Source of the DNA: Rathayibacter oskolensis
GTDB taxonomy: Bacteria > Actinomycetota > Actinomycetes > Actinomycetales > Microbacteriaceae
NCBI RefSeq assembly: GCF_900177245.1
Contig: NZ_FXBM01000003.1
Span: forward strand, 1 to 64,000
Reading direction: 5' to 3'
Length of the DNA stretch: 64,000 nucleotides
Position numbers and translations under genes: made by a program. This document shows positions 43,421 to 54,085 of the stretch, in pieces (the stretch's first letter is position 1; each line of letters opens with the position of its first letter). Under the pieces are notes generated by a model. That model worked only from the letters and a program-made list of their open reading frames with translations. It was not told where the DNA came from and made no database searches.

Positions 43421-43670
43421 GCGGTGCGTTCTCCTCTGATCGGTCGTTTCAGACTACGGAGCGCGCCGGATGCCCCTCCAGGCCTTGCGGTCGCGGCGCG
43501 GGACTGGCACGCGCCTCCACCGACGGGTCTCGGCGCCTCCGGCTCGCCGAAGGTCTGCGCTCGCTTGCACCCGATCCGCGATCCCGTCAACCGGGGCGCG
43601 TGCGAGGCACGACGGGCCGTACCGTTGCCCGCGTCCGCACGAATCGCACACGACCGAGAAGGAGGATCCG

Positions 43671-43772
43671 ATGACCGAGAAGAGCACGCCCGAGCCCGTC
43701 GATCCCGAGACCGTCGACCCCGAGACCGCCACCGACCCCGAGGGCGACCCGGTCGAGAACCCGTCCGGCTGA
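43671..43772 (+). CDS. 33-residue acidic Pro-rich protein
   Basis: MTEKSTPEPVDPETVDPET and an acidic, Pro-containing tail ending NPSG. It has one of the strongest ribosome sites in the window (AGAAGGAGG, 5 bases before the ATG), which argues that it is translated. The DPET repeat suggests a disordered protein. No family known. The palindromic repeat at 43797 follows its stop. Confidence 0.55.
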   Translation: MTEKSTPEPVDPETVDPETATDPEGDPVENPSG

Positions 43773-43796
43773 GCCGCTCCGGCTCACCGCACGCGC

Positions 43797-43863
43797 CGAG
43801 GGAACCCGATCGCGTCGAGACACCGCCTTCAGCGCGGTGTCTCGGCGAGAACGGGTTCCCTCG
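43797..43863. terminator. 67-bp palindromic repeat, copy 1; probable bidirectional terminator
   Basis: Arms CGAGGGAACCCG and CGGGTTCCCTCG enclose inner arms GAGACACCGC and GCGGTGTCTC. It sits between convergent genes (43671-43772 and the monooxygenase). Copy 2 at 45991-46057 has the same length. Confidence 0.75.
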
Positions 43864-43884
43864 GTCGCGTCTGCGGCCCGGGGG

Positions 43885-45258
43885 TCAGCGCGGGGTGCCG
43901 ACGCGGTGCGCCGAGCCGGGGTGCGTCGCGGGCAGCGTCGGCACGTCGTGGCCGAGGATGCGCTCGCGCATCGTCCCCGTGCGCGGCTCGGCCGGCAGCA
44001 TCCCGCGCTCGCGGAGCAGCGGCATCACCTGCTCGACGAAGTCGCGATAGGTCTCGTAGCCGCCGTAGGTGTACTCGATCAGGAAGCCGTCGACGTCGGT
44101 GCGGTCGACGATCTCCTGGAGCCGGTCGGCGACCGACTCCGCGGTGCCGGTCACGCGCATGCCTCCGATCGAGGAGGTGATCACGTCGAGGATCTCGGCG
44201 ACGGTCGGGCTCCCCTCCGGTCGCTGGAACATGGCGAGCATCGTCTGGCCCACCTCGGTCGTGACCTCGGCGAGGGTCGCGTCGAGCGGGAACGACATCA
44301 GGTCGACGCCGCTCCAGCCCATGAAGAGTGCGGCGGCGGCCTCGCGGCTCGGAGTCGCGTCGAGCTCCGCGCGCAGTCGGTGCGCCTCCTCCTCGGTCTC
44401 GCCGACGATGATCGCGACGGAGGGGATCACCGTGATGTCGCGGGGGTCGCGGCCGTTCGCCTCCGCCCGCGCGCGCAGATCGGCGACGGTGGCCGCCGCC
44501 GTGTCGAGATCGCGGTCCTGGATGAAGACGCACTCGGCGTAGCGGCCGGCGAAGGCGCGGCCGGCCGAGGAGGCGCCCGCCTGCAGCAGCAGCGGCGTGC
44601 GCTGCACCGAGGGGACGGCCGGGAAGTAGCCGTCGTAGGAGAAGTACTCGCCGCGGTGGGTGATGCGGTGCACCTTCGCCGGATCGGCGAACGTGCGGGT
44701 CGCCTTGTCGTAGACGACGGCGTCGTCCTCCCACGCGCCCTCCCAGAGGGTCAGGCACAGCTCGACGAACTCGGCGGCGCGGCGGTAGCGCTCGTCGTGC
44801 GGGGTGACTCCGTCGTGCCCGAGCAGCTTGGTCAGCGCGACCTGGTTGTCGGAGGTGACGATGTTCCAGGCGATGCGGCCCTTCGTCAGGTGGTCGAGCG
44901 TCGTGAAGGTGCGGGCGTTGAGGTAGGGCTGCTGCGCGGTCGTCGAGGCGGTGACGACGAAGCCGAGGCGGTCGACGGTGGCGGCGAGCCCGCTGACGAG
45001 CGCCATCGGGTCGTGCACGGGCACCTGGACGGCCTCGCGGATGACGACCTCGGGGACGTCGTCGCCGCTCATCGGGTAGCCGAGGGCCTCGGCGAGGAAG
45101 AGGAAGTCGAAGCCCGCGTCCTCGAGCTTCCGCGAGAGGTCCTGCCAGTACTCGAGCGTCGCGAAGCCGCTCGTGTCGCCGCGGGGGTGGTGCCACGCGT
45201 TGCTGATGAAGTTGGGCGTGAACTCCTCGAACGCGCCGAGGAAGATCTGCTTGGTCAC
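43885..45258 (-). CDS. FMN-dependent monooxygenase, NtaA/SnaA/DszA family
   Basis: 457 residues, luciferase-like TIM barrel: MTKQIFLGAFEEFTPNFISNAWHHP, FDFLFLAEALG, LGFVVTASTTAQQPYLNARTFTTLDHLTKGRIAWNIVTSDN and LLLQAGASSAGRAFAGRYAECVF are family blocks. It uses FMNH2 from a separate reductase (none adjacent) to oxidise a small organic substrate, often with an amine, thioether or sulfonate group. GTG at 45258. Divergent from an XRE-cupin regulator that very likely controls it through the GATAAC sites between them. Confidence 0.92.
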   Translation of the reverse strand: MTKQIFLGAFEEFTPNFISNAWHHPRGDTSGFATLEYWQDLSRKLEDAGFDFLFLAEALGYPMSGDDVPEVVIREAVQVPVHDPMALVSGLAATVDRLGFVVTASTTAQQPYLNARTFTTLDHLTKGRIAWNIVTSDNQVALTKLLGHDGVTPHDERYRRAAEFVELCLTLWEGAWEDDAVVYDKATRTFADPAKVHRITHRGEYFSYDGYFPAVPSVQRTPLLLQAGASSAGRAFAGRYAECVFIQDRDLDTAAATVADLRARAEANGRDPRDITVIPSVAIIVGETEEEAHRLRAELDATPSREAAAALFMGWSGVDLMSFPLDATLAEVTTEVGQTMLAMFQRPEGSPTVAEILDVITSSIGGMRVTGTAESVADRLQEIVDRTDVDGFLIEYTYGGYETYRDFVEQVMPLLRERGMLPAEPRTGTMRERILGHDVPTLPATHPGSAHRVGTPR

Positions 45259-45308
45259 GGTGGTGCCCTTCGCTTCGCTGAGCGATCGGTCGCTCCCGAT
45301 CGGAGGGC

Positions 45309-45343
45309 TGATAACCTCGAGTTATCAACTCTGGGATGATAAC
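45309..45343. promoter_or_regulatory. Operator between monooxygenase and XRE-cupin regulator
   Basis: TGATAAC-N5-GTTATCA (45309-45327) plus a third half-site GATAAC at 45338-45343. This AT-containing palindrome is conspicuous in GC-rich sequence, lies 51 bases from the monooxygenase GTG and 40 from the regulator ATG. Confidence 0.68.
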
Positions 45344-45382
45344 CACAGGGAATCAGCACTCGCAAGCGGCGGAGGAGGCGCG

Positions 45383-45958
45383 ATGACGGAGGAGACGGAG
45401 CAGCCGCCCGCGCTCGCCGCCGACATCGGCGCGCTCGTGCACGCCCTGCGGCAGGCACGCGGCCTCTCGATGCGCGTGCTCGCCGCGTCGGCCGGGGTCT
45501 CGCAGCCGTTCCTGTCGAAGCTCGAGAACGGCAAGCTGCTGCCGAGCCTGTCGACCCTGTACGCACTGGCCGCCGCTCTCGAGGTGCCGCCCGCCGAGCT
45601 GGTGCCGGCGGTCGCCTCCTCCGACGACACGACACCGGAGGAGCACCTGCGCGCCAGCGACGCACCGAACGCCCCGCGCGCGCGGCTGGTCGTCGGCGGA
45701 CCGGGCCGGACGACCGAGGCCTACCTCTTCACGACGCGGCCCGGCGAGTCGGACGACGTCGACTTCGCGCACCCGGGCGAGGAGTTCGTCTTCGTGATCG
45801 AGGGGACCGCCGTGCTGAGCTACGCCGACGGGCCGCACCGCTCGGTGAGCGCGGGCGAGTCGGTCACGATCGACACGGAGCGCCCGCACCGCTGGTCGGT
45901 GCCCGCGGATGCCGCGGGGGCGGCGCGCTACCTGCTGGTGACGACGCACTCGGCCTGA
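45383..45958 (+). CDS. XRE-family regulator with C-terminal cupin
   Basis: 191 residues. Helix-turn-helix at about 14-68 (GALVHALRQARGLSMRVLAASAGVSQPFLSKLENGKLLPSLSTLYALAAAL) and a cupin at about 120-190 (FAHPGEEFVFVIEGTAVLSYADGPHRSVSAGESVTIDTERPHRW). The cupin probably binds the substrate or product of the divergent monooxygenase. GGAGGAGG 5 bases before the ATG. Confidence 0.9.
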   Translation: MTEETEQPPALAADIGALVHALRQARGLSMRVLAASAGVSQPFLSKLENGKLLPSLSTLYALAAALEVPPAELVPAVASSDDTTPEEHLRASDAPNAPRARLVVGGPGRTTEAYLFTTRPGESDDVDFAHPGEEFVFVIEGTAVLSYADGPHRSVSAGESVTIDTERPHRWSVPADAAGAARYLLVTTHSA

Positions 45959-45990
45959 GCCGGCCCGCCTCGCCACGCGCCCCCACCCGC

Positions 45991-46057
45991 CGAGGGAACC
46001 CGTTCTCGCCGAGATGCCGCCTCCGGGGCGGTGTCCCGGTGAGAACGGGTTCCCTCG
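45991..46057. terminator. 67-bp palindromic repeat, copy 2; probable bidirectional terminator
   Basis: Arms CGAGGGAACCCGTTCTC and GAGAACGGGTTCCCTCG around a central CCGCC/GGCGG hairpin, between the convergent regulator and galactanase genes. Together with copy 1 it brackets the monooxygenase/regulator pair. Confidence 0.78.
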
Positions 46058-46066
46058 CGAGGGCCG

Positions 46067-48622
<2,556 letters not shown>

Positions 48623-48683
48623 TCACGTGACCGGGGCCGGCGAGCGGCGCGATCCAAGTGTTCGGGGCGAGTTCTCCTTTGAA

Positions 48684-48726
48684 CTGTGTGCGCTCCCAGT
48701 CTGTGCAGGCCTTCAGCGGCCGTCAA
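48684..48726 (-). promoter_or_regulatory. Galactanase promoter with overlapping LacI-type operator
   Basis: On the minus strand TTGACG (48726-48721), 17-base spacer, CAGACT (48703-48698), directly followed by CTGGGAGCGCACACAG (48699-48684), a palindrome-like site (6 of 8 paired bases) resembling LacI/GalR operators and placed over the expected start of transcription. Confidence 0.5.
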
Positions 48727-48768
48727 GACTCGGAACAGACTCCGCCTGCGTCAATTTCTGTGCGGTCG

Positions 48769-48786
48769 ACTGTGAGCGAGCACAGT
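48769..48786. promoter_or_regulatory. LacI/GalR-type operator upstream of galactanase promoter
   Basis: ACTGTGAGC-GAGCACAGT: outer arms are perfect inverted repeats and the core TGTGAGCGAGCACA matches TGTGAGCGCTCACA at 12 of 14 bases. It lies 43 bases upstream of the predicted -35, and 84 bases before the divergent DHFR-like gene. Confidence 0.55.
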
Positions 48787-48869
48787 GCCCGCCCTGGTGC
48801 TCGCTCCTCCCCCGTGCCACCGTCGGAGGGCGGCCGTCGTCTCGATCGACGGCCGGGGAGGAACGCGTG

Positions 48870-49478
48870 ATGGGACGCATCCAGGTCGATCTCTTCCAGA
48901 CGCTCGACGGCGTCGCGCAGGCGCCGGGCGGTCCGGATGAGGATCCCGGGGGCGGATTCGCGTTCGGCGGCTGGCAGGCCCCGCTCGTCGACGGGACGGT
49001 CGGCGAGCAGGTGCTGAGCGGGATGGCCGGGATGGACGCCCTGCTCCTCGGCCGGCGCACCTTCGACCTCTTCTCGGCCTACTGGCCCCACCAGTCGGGC
49101 CCGATCGCCGAGCTGTTCGAGCGGATCCCGAAGTACGTCGCCTCGCGCGGGACCGTCCCCCTCGACTGGGCCGGCTCCGCGCAGCTGGGGCCCGACCTCG
49201 CGGCGTCGATCCACGAGCTGCGCGAGCGGCACGAGGAGGTGCACGTGATCGGGAGCCTCGATCTGGTGCAGTCACTGCTGGCCGAGCGGCTCGTCGACCG
49301 CCTCACGCTGTGGGTGCACCCGATCCTGCTCGGCGAGGGCAAGAGGGTGTTCGCGGGAGGCTCGGTGCCGACGAGCCTCCGCCTGATCGAGCCGGCCGTC
49401 ACCTCGCCGCGGGGCGTCGTGCAGCTGCGCTACGAGCGGGTCGACGGCGTGCCGGCGGTCGGCGTCATGGAGGCGTGA
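48870..49478 (+). CDS. Dihydrofolate reductase/RibD-C family protein
   Basis: 202 residues. MGRIQVDLFQTLDGVAQAPGGPDEDP, GMDALLLGRRTFDLFSAYWP, EVHVIGSLDLVQSLLAERLVDRLTLWVHPILLGEGKRVF are the blocks of the small DHFR-like reductases (YwjB/YyaP group), not true folate DHFR. Probably NADPH-dependent; substrate unknown. GGGGAGGA before the ATG. Confidence 0.88.
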   Translation: MGRIQVDLFQTLDGVAQAPGGPDEDPGGGFAFGGWQAPLVDGTVGEQVLSGMAGMDALLLGRRTFDLFSAYWPHQSGPIAELFERIPKYVASRGTVPLDWAGSAQLGPDLAASIHELRERHEEVHVIGSLDLVQSLLAERLVDRLTLWVHPILLGEGKRVFAGGSVPTSLRLIEPAVTSPRGVVQLRYERVDGVPAVGVMEA

Positions 49479-49529
49479 CCCCGGCTCCTCGCCGAGGGGT
49501 GCCCGGGGCGCCTCCGCCATACTGACGAC

Positions 49530-50261
49530 GTGCAGGCCGAGGACGACGAGCGCAGGGATCTCGAACGCGCACTCTATGCGCGGCCGAGCGGCGACGCCGG
49601 GAGCGAGACCCGACGCAGGGAGGCGGTGCGGCGCCTCCGGGCCGCGGCGGACGGTGCGGGTGCGGACGGCGCGAGCGGTGCGGACGCGGAGGCGACGGAC
49701 GGCGCCCCGACCCGCGAGCGCTCGACGCCCCTCCCCGCGGTGCCGACCCCGGCGGAGCCGGCGAGGCGCACCACCGCCCGCATCGCCCTGATCGCCGCGG
49801 GTGCGCTGCTCGGCGGGCTCGTGCTCGGCGCGGTCGCCTCCTCCTTCGCGCTCGACGACCGAGCGGTCACCGCGCCCACCGGCAGCCCCTCGCCGACCGC
49901 GCGGCCCGCCGACCGCTTCGAGGAGCTCGTCGCCGGGTGGGAGGCGACCACCGATCTGCCGACGGGCCTGTCGCTCATCACGGCCGGAGCCGAGGTCTAC
50001 AGCACGCAGTTCCTCACCCCCGAGGGCGATCGGCTCCTCCTCGCCGCTCCGAACGGGACGACGATCTGCCTCGCCCTCGGTCGCGCCGACGGCACGTTCT
50101 CGGCCGGGTGCACCGGGCTCCGCGCGTTCTTCGACGGAGGCTCGCTCGAGGTCGTCGGCACCGGGTCGGGCGGGGAGTCCCCCGCCTACACCCGCGTCGC
50201 GCTCCGCCCTGACGGCTCGCTCGAGGGCGGTTTCCAGTTCGTCGGAGGATCGGCGCCGTAA
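49530..50261 (+). CDS. Single-pass membrane protein
   Basis: 243 residues. A hydrophilic, Ala/Asp-rich cytoplasmic part with a charged helix (DDERRDLERALYARPSGDAGSETRRREAVRRLRAA), one membrane helix at about 85-110 (IALIAAGALLGGLVLGAVASSFAL), then an extracytoplasmic domain with two Cys (TTICLALGRADGTFSAGCTGL). GTG start. No family recognised. Confidence 0.75.
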   Translation: MQAEDDERRDLERALYARPSGDAGSETRRREAVRRLRAAADGAGADGASGADAEATDGAPTRERSTPLPAVPTPAEPARRTTARIALIAAGALLGGLVLGAVASSFALDDRAVTAPTGSPSPTARPADRFEELVAGWEATTDLPTGLSLITAGAEVYSTQFLTPEGDRLLLAAPNGTTICLALGRADGTFSAGCTGLRAFFDGGSLEVVGTGSGGESPAYTRVALRPDGSLEGGFQFVGGSAP

Positions 50262-50280
50262 GCGGGTCGCCCCACCGCCC

Positions 50281-51315
50281 TCACGCCGCGGCGGGGAACG
50301 CGAGCGCCCGGCCCACGGCGACTCCGACGCGGGCACCCACCTCGGGGCGCTCGCGGCTGTGGCAGCGCACGGTCAGTCCCGACCAGTCGAGGACGACGTC
50401 GTTGCCCGCGCGGCCGAAGAGGGAGGAGACCACGGTGGCGTCCGCGCCGGGGCGGAGGGTCACGTCGTCCGGCAGGATCGCGAGCTCGCAGTCGCCGACC
50501 GCGTCGCCCTCGATCCGCGACCGCTCGAGGCGCAGCGGGTGCCCCTCCGAGACGAAGCCGTCGGCGCCGACCCTCCCCCGGACGGTCGTGGCGTCCGAGA
50601 GGAAACTCGCCACGAGGGCCGAGGCGGGACGCTCGAGGATCTCGGCCGGCGATGCGGCCTGCTGGATCCGCCCACCGTCGAGCACCACGACGCGATCGGC
50701 GAGCGCGAGCGCCTCGTCGCGGTCGTGGGTCACATGGAGCACGGTGAGGCCCATCCGCCGGGTCAGCGACTGCAGCTCGATCCGCAGCCGATCGCGCAGC
50801 GGCTCGTCGAGCGCCGAGAGCGCCTCGTCGAGGAGCAGCACGCGCGGGTGGGCGATCAGGGCGCGGGCGATCGCGACGCGCTGGCGCTGACCGCCTGACA
50901 GGGTCGCGGGGTCGCGGCGCGCGGAGCCGTCGAGACCGACGAGCTCGAGCATCTCGGCGACGCGACGCTCGCGCTCGGCTCGCGCGACCCCTCCGCGGCG
51001 CAGCGGGTAGTCGACGTTGCGACCCACCGACCAGTGCGGCCAGACGGCGTGCTGCTGGAAGACCATGCCGAGCCCGCGCGCCTCCGGCTGCACGAACGCG
51101 CCGCCGCCCGAGACCACGGTGTCGTCGATGCGCACCGTGCCCGAGCTCGGTGCGAGGAAGCCCGCGACCGCGCGCAGCAGCGTCGTCTTGCCCGAGCCGG
51201 ACGGGCCGACGAGCGCGACGAACTCGCCGTCGGCGATCTGCAGATCGACGTCGGCGAGACCGACCGCGCCCGAGGGATAGCGCAGGGAGAGGGAGTCGAG
51301 CGAGACGGAGGCCAC
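50281..51315 (-). CDS. ABC transporter ATP-binding protein (FbpC/PotA type)
   Basis: 344 residues. Walker A GPSGSGKTTLLRAV, Q-loop, signature LSGGQRQRVAIARAL, Walker B VLLLDEALSALD, H-loop HVTHDRDEALALADR, and a C-terminal TOBE-like domain (about 245-344). GTG at 51315. It powers the permease encoded 9 bases upstream. Last gene of the minus-strand locus that begins with the RpiR regulator. Confidence 0.9.
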   Translation of the reverse strand: MASVSLDSLSLRYPSGAVGLADVDLQIADGEFVALVGPSGSGKTTLLRAVAGFLAPSSGTVRIDDTVVSGGGAFVQPEARGLGMVFQQHAVWPHWSVGRNVDYPLRRGGVARAERERRVAEMLELVGLDGSARRDPATLSGGQRQRVAIARALIAHPRVLLLDEALSALDEPLRDRLRIELQSLTRRMGLTVLHVTHDRDEALALADRVVVLDGGRIQQAASPAEILERPASALVASFLSDATTVRGRVGADGFVSEGHPLRLERSRIEGDAVGDCELAILPDDVTLRPGADATVVSSLFGRAGNDVVLDWSGLTVRCHSRERPEVGARVGVAVGRALAFPAAA

Positions 51316-51324
51316 GGTGACCTT

Positions 51325-52998
51325 TCAGCGGGGTGCGCGGGCGGCGAGTCCGAGACCCGCCAGCCCGACGACGGTGACGAGGAGGGAGAGTGCGGAGGCG
51401 GTGTTGTAGGAGCCGGCCTGCTGCAGGTTGAAGATCGCGACTCCGAGCGTCTGCGCCCCCGGCGAGAGCAGCAGCACCGAGAGCGTCAGCTCGCGGACAG
51501 CGGTCAGCGCGACGAGGACCGCTCCCGCGACGGCGGCCGGGACGGCCATCCGGCACGAGATGTCGACGAGCGCGCGGAGGCGGCCGGCGCCCGAGATCCT
51601 GGCCGCCTCCTCGGCCGTGAGGGGAGTCGCCGACAGCGGCGCGGCGACCGACTGCACCACCAGGGCGACGAACGAGGTGATGTAGGCGCAGAGGATGAGC
51701 CAGGGAGTGTTGAACAGCCCGATCCGCGGCGCGAGCACGAGCCAGGCGACGGCGATCACCAGGCCGGGGATCGCCTGCGGGAGGAGGGCGACCGCGCGCA
51801 GAGCCGCGTTGTCGCGCGCCCGGGTGCGGGTCGTGAGGGTGCCGACGGCGAGGCCGATGGCCCCGCAGATCAGACCGGCCCCCACTGCGAGCAGCACCGA
51901 CGTGACGGCTCCGGTCGCGGTGTTCTTCGCGGTCACCGCGCGGGTGAGGTTGTCGAGGGTGAGGTTCTCGAGCGTGAGCGGCACGCCGGGCGCGGGGAGG
52001 AGTGCCTGCGAGAGCAGCGCCAGGAGGGGCAGGAGGGTGAGGGCGAGGACCACCGTCCAGGTCACGGCCGCGGTGGCGGGGCGGGCGCGGCCGAGGCGCA
52101 GCTGCTGCGGTGCCGCGGCGGAGGAGTCGAGCTCGACCCGGCGCCGGGTCAGCACCGCGTCGACCACCAGTGCGGCGACCGCGATCACGAGCAGCACGGC
52201 GCCGATCGTCGCGACGACCTCGAGCGGGTTCTCGACCGTGCCCGACTGGATGTAGCGGTAGACGAGGGTCGAGAGCGTGACGTAGCGCTCGGGCAGCCCG
52301 ATGATCGAGGGGATCCCGAAGTCGGCGAGGTTCGAGACGGCGATCAGGAGGAGCGCCGACGCGATCGCGGGCCGCAGCAGCGGCAGCGTGATCGTAGCGA
52401 CCGCGCGCAGGGCCGAGGCGCCGCCGATCCGCGCCGCGAGCTCGAGATCGCCGGGGATGCGCCGCAGGGCGGCCGAGACGATGAGCATCGCGATCGGGTA
52501 GCTGTGCACGGTGAGGAGGAAGACGACTCCGTCGCCGCCGTAGATGCTCCACAGCGGTCCTCCGGTGAGCCCGCGCCACCACAGGTTGAGGGCGCTGGTG
52601 GGGCCGGCGATGCCGAGCCAGGCGATCGCGCCGACGAACGGAGGGACGAGCAGCGGGCTGAGCGCGACCAGCCGCAGAACGCGGCGGCCGGGCAGGTCGG
52701 TGCGGTCGAGCAGCACGGCGAACAGGGTGCCCACGGCCACCGCGAGCACAGCGGAGGCGGCGGAGGAGACGAGGCTGTTGACCCCCGCCTCCACGACGTC
52801 GCCCTCGAGCAGCGTCCCGAGGTGGTTCCCGCCGGCGGCGAGCACGAGGACGGTCGCGAGCGGCACGAGGATCAGCGCCGCGCACACCGCCCACAGCGCG
52901 ATGCGGACCGCGGCGAGACCACCGACGCGCGGCGTCCCCCGCCGACCACCGGCCGGAGCGGCCGGGGTCGACAGGGGACGGGCGAGGGTCGAGCTCAT
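51325..52998 (-). CDS. ABC transporter permease (FbpB type, fused double domain)
   Basis: 557 residues, about 12 membrane helices: two BPD_transp_1 units in one chain, as in iron(III)/phosphonate-type FbpB permeases. EAA-like loops are at IGGASALRAVATITLPLLRPAI (first half) and ISGAGRLRALVDISCRMAVPAAV (second half). The ATG at 52998 shares one base with the binding-protein stop (TAATG). Confidence 0.9.
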   Translation of the reverse strand: MSSTLARPLSTPAAPAGGRRGTPRVGGLAAVRIALWAVCAALILVPLATVLVLAAGGNHLGTLLEGDVVEAGVNSLVSSAASAVLAVAVGTLFAVLLDRTDLPGRRVLRLVALSPLLVPPFVGAIAWLGIAGPTSALNLWWRGLTGGPLWSIYGGDGVVFLLTVHSYPIAMLIVSAALRRIPGDLELAARIGGASALRAVATITLPLLRPAIASALLLIAVSNLADFGIPSIIGLPERYVTLSTLVYRYIQSGTVENPLEVVATIGAVLLVIAVAALVVDAVLTRRRVELDSSAAAPQQLRLGRARPATAAVTWTVVLALTLLPLLALLSQALLPAPGVPLTLENLTLDNLTRAVTAKNTATGAVTSVLLAVGAGLICGAIGLAVGTLTTRTRARDNAALRAVALLPQAIPGLVIAVAWLVLAPRIGLFNTPWLILCAYITSFVALVVQSVAAPLSATPLTAEEAARISGAGRLRALVDISCRMAVPAAVAGAVLVALTAVRELTLSVLLLSPGAQTLGVAIFNLQQAGSYNTASALSLLVTVVGLAGLGLAARAPR

Positions 52999-54035
52999 TA
53001 CTGGAAGAGCTCCGAGAAGGTCGCGACCGCGGCGTCCTGGCTCTCGCGGATCGTCTCGAGATCGGGCGAGAGGACCGTGATGTCGTCCATCGACGGGGCG
53101 CCCTCGGGGGTGCCGACGTCGGAGCGGACGGGCAGGTAGGACTGCTCGACCGCGAGGGTCTGGCCCTCGCTGCTCACGAGGAAGTCGACGAACGCCTCCG
53201 AAGCCGCCTGCTCGTCGGTGTCGGCGAAGATCCCCGCGGGCTGCGAGACGTAGGGCACACCCTCGGTGGGGTACGAGACGGCGATGGGCGAGCCCTGCGC
53301 GGCGAGCTCGCGCACGAGGTAGTCGACGACGATCCCGACGGGCTGCGTTCCGGAGGCGACCGCCTGCGAGACCGGCCCGTTGCTGTCGGCGATCACGGGG
53401 CGGTTCGCCGCGAGAGCGGTGAGCCACTCCTCACCCAGCGCGGGCTCGTCGAGCCAGACGGCGGCGTTGTAGGCGGCGGCTCCGGAGACGTCGGGGTTGG
53501 GCATCACGAGCTTGTCGGCCCAGGCGGAGTCGGTCAGCTCCCGCCACGACGTGGGAGCGTCGGCCTCCTCGACCAGCGAGGTGTTGTAGGCGATCACGGT
53601 CGGGATGATCCGGGTGCCGGTGTAGTAGCCCTCGGGGTCGACCACGTCGGGGTTCAGGGAGTCCACGTCGGCCGGGCTGTACTGCAGCAGCAGGTCCTCG
53701 GCGGCGTAGTCCTCGAAGGTGCCCGCGTCGGCGGCGAGGAGGACGTCGGCCTGCACCGCGCCGGCCGTGCGCTCGGACTCGATGCGCGCGGTCAGGTCGC
53801 CGGTGCCGGCGCGGAAGACCTCGACGGTGACCTCGGGGTGCACCTCGGCGAAGGCCGCGACGAGGGCGTCGGCCTTCTCCTGCGGCTCGGAGGTGTAGAG
53901 GGTGATCGTCGCCGGCTCGAGGGCGTCGGCGCTCTCGCCCGCGGGGGCGGGGGAGGCGGTGCCGCTGCAGCCGGCGAGCAGGACGGTGGAGAGGGCGAAC
54001 GCCGAGACGGCGGCCGTGCGGAGGAGGCGGGGCAT
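52998..54035 (-). CDS. ABC transporter substrate-binding lipoprotein
   Basis: 345 residues. Lipobox LLAGCSG (Cys at about residue 23), then an Fbp/AfuA-type binding fold: ATITLYTSEPQEKADALVAAFAEVHPEVTVEVFRAGTGDL, ADVLLAADAGTFEDYAAEDLL, RIIPTVIAYNTSLV and YVSQPAGIFADT. The consecutive Tyr pair that binds iron in FbpA is not obvious. With phosphatases in the same gene run, a phosphorylated organic ligand (phosphodiester, phosphonate or sugar phosphate) is a reasonable alternative to iron. Confidence 0.86.
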   Translation of the reverse strand: MPRLLRTAAVSAFALSTVLLAGCSGTASPAPAGESADALEPATITLYTSEPQEKADALVAAFAEVHPEVTVEVFRAGTGDLTARIESERTAGAVQADVLLAADAGTFEDYAAEDLLLQYSPADVDSLNPDVVDPEGYYTGTRIIPTVIAYNTSLVEEADAPTSWRELTDSAWADKLVMPNPDVSGAAAYNAAVWLDEPALGEEWLTALAANRPVIADSNGPVSQAVASGTQPVGIVVDYLVRELAAQGSPIAVSYPTEGVPYVSQPAGIFADTDEQAASEAFVDFLVSSEGQTLAVEQSYLPVRSDVGTPEGAPSMDDITVLSPDLETIRESQDAAVATFSELFQ

Positions 54036-54085
54036 GGGGGTCCTTCGGTTCTGGCGGGTGGGGTCCGGGAAGTCGCGACCGACGG

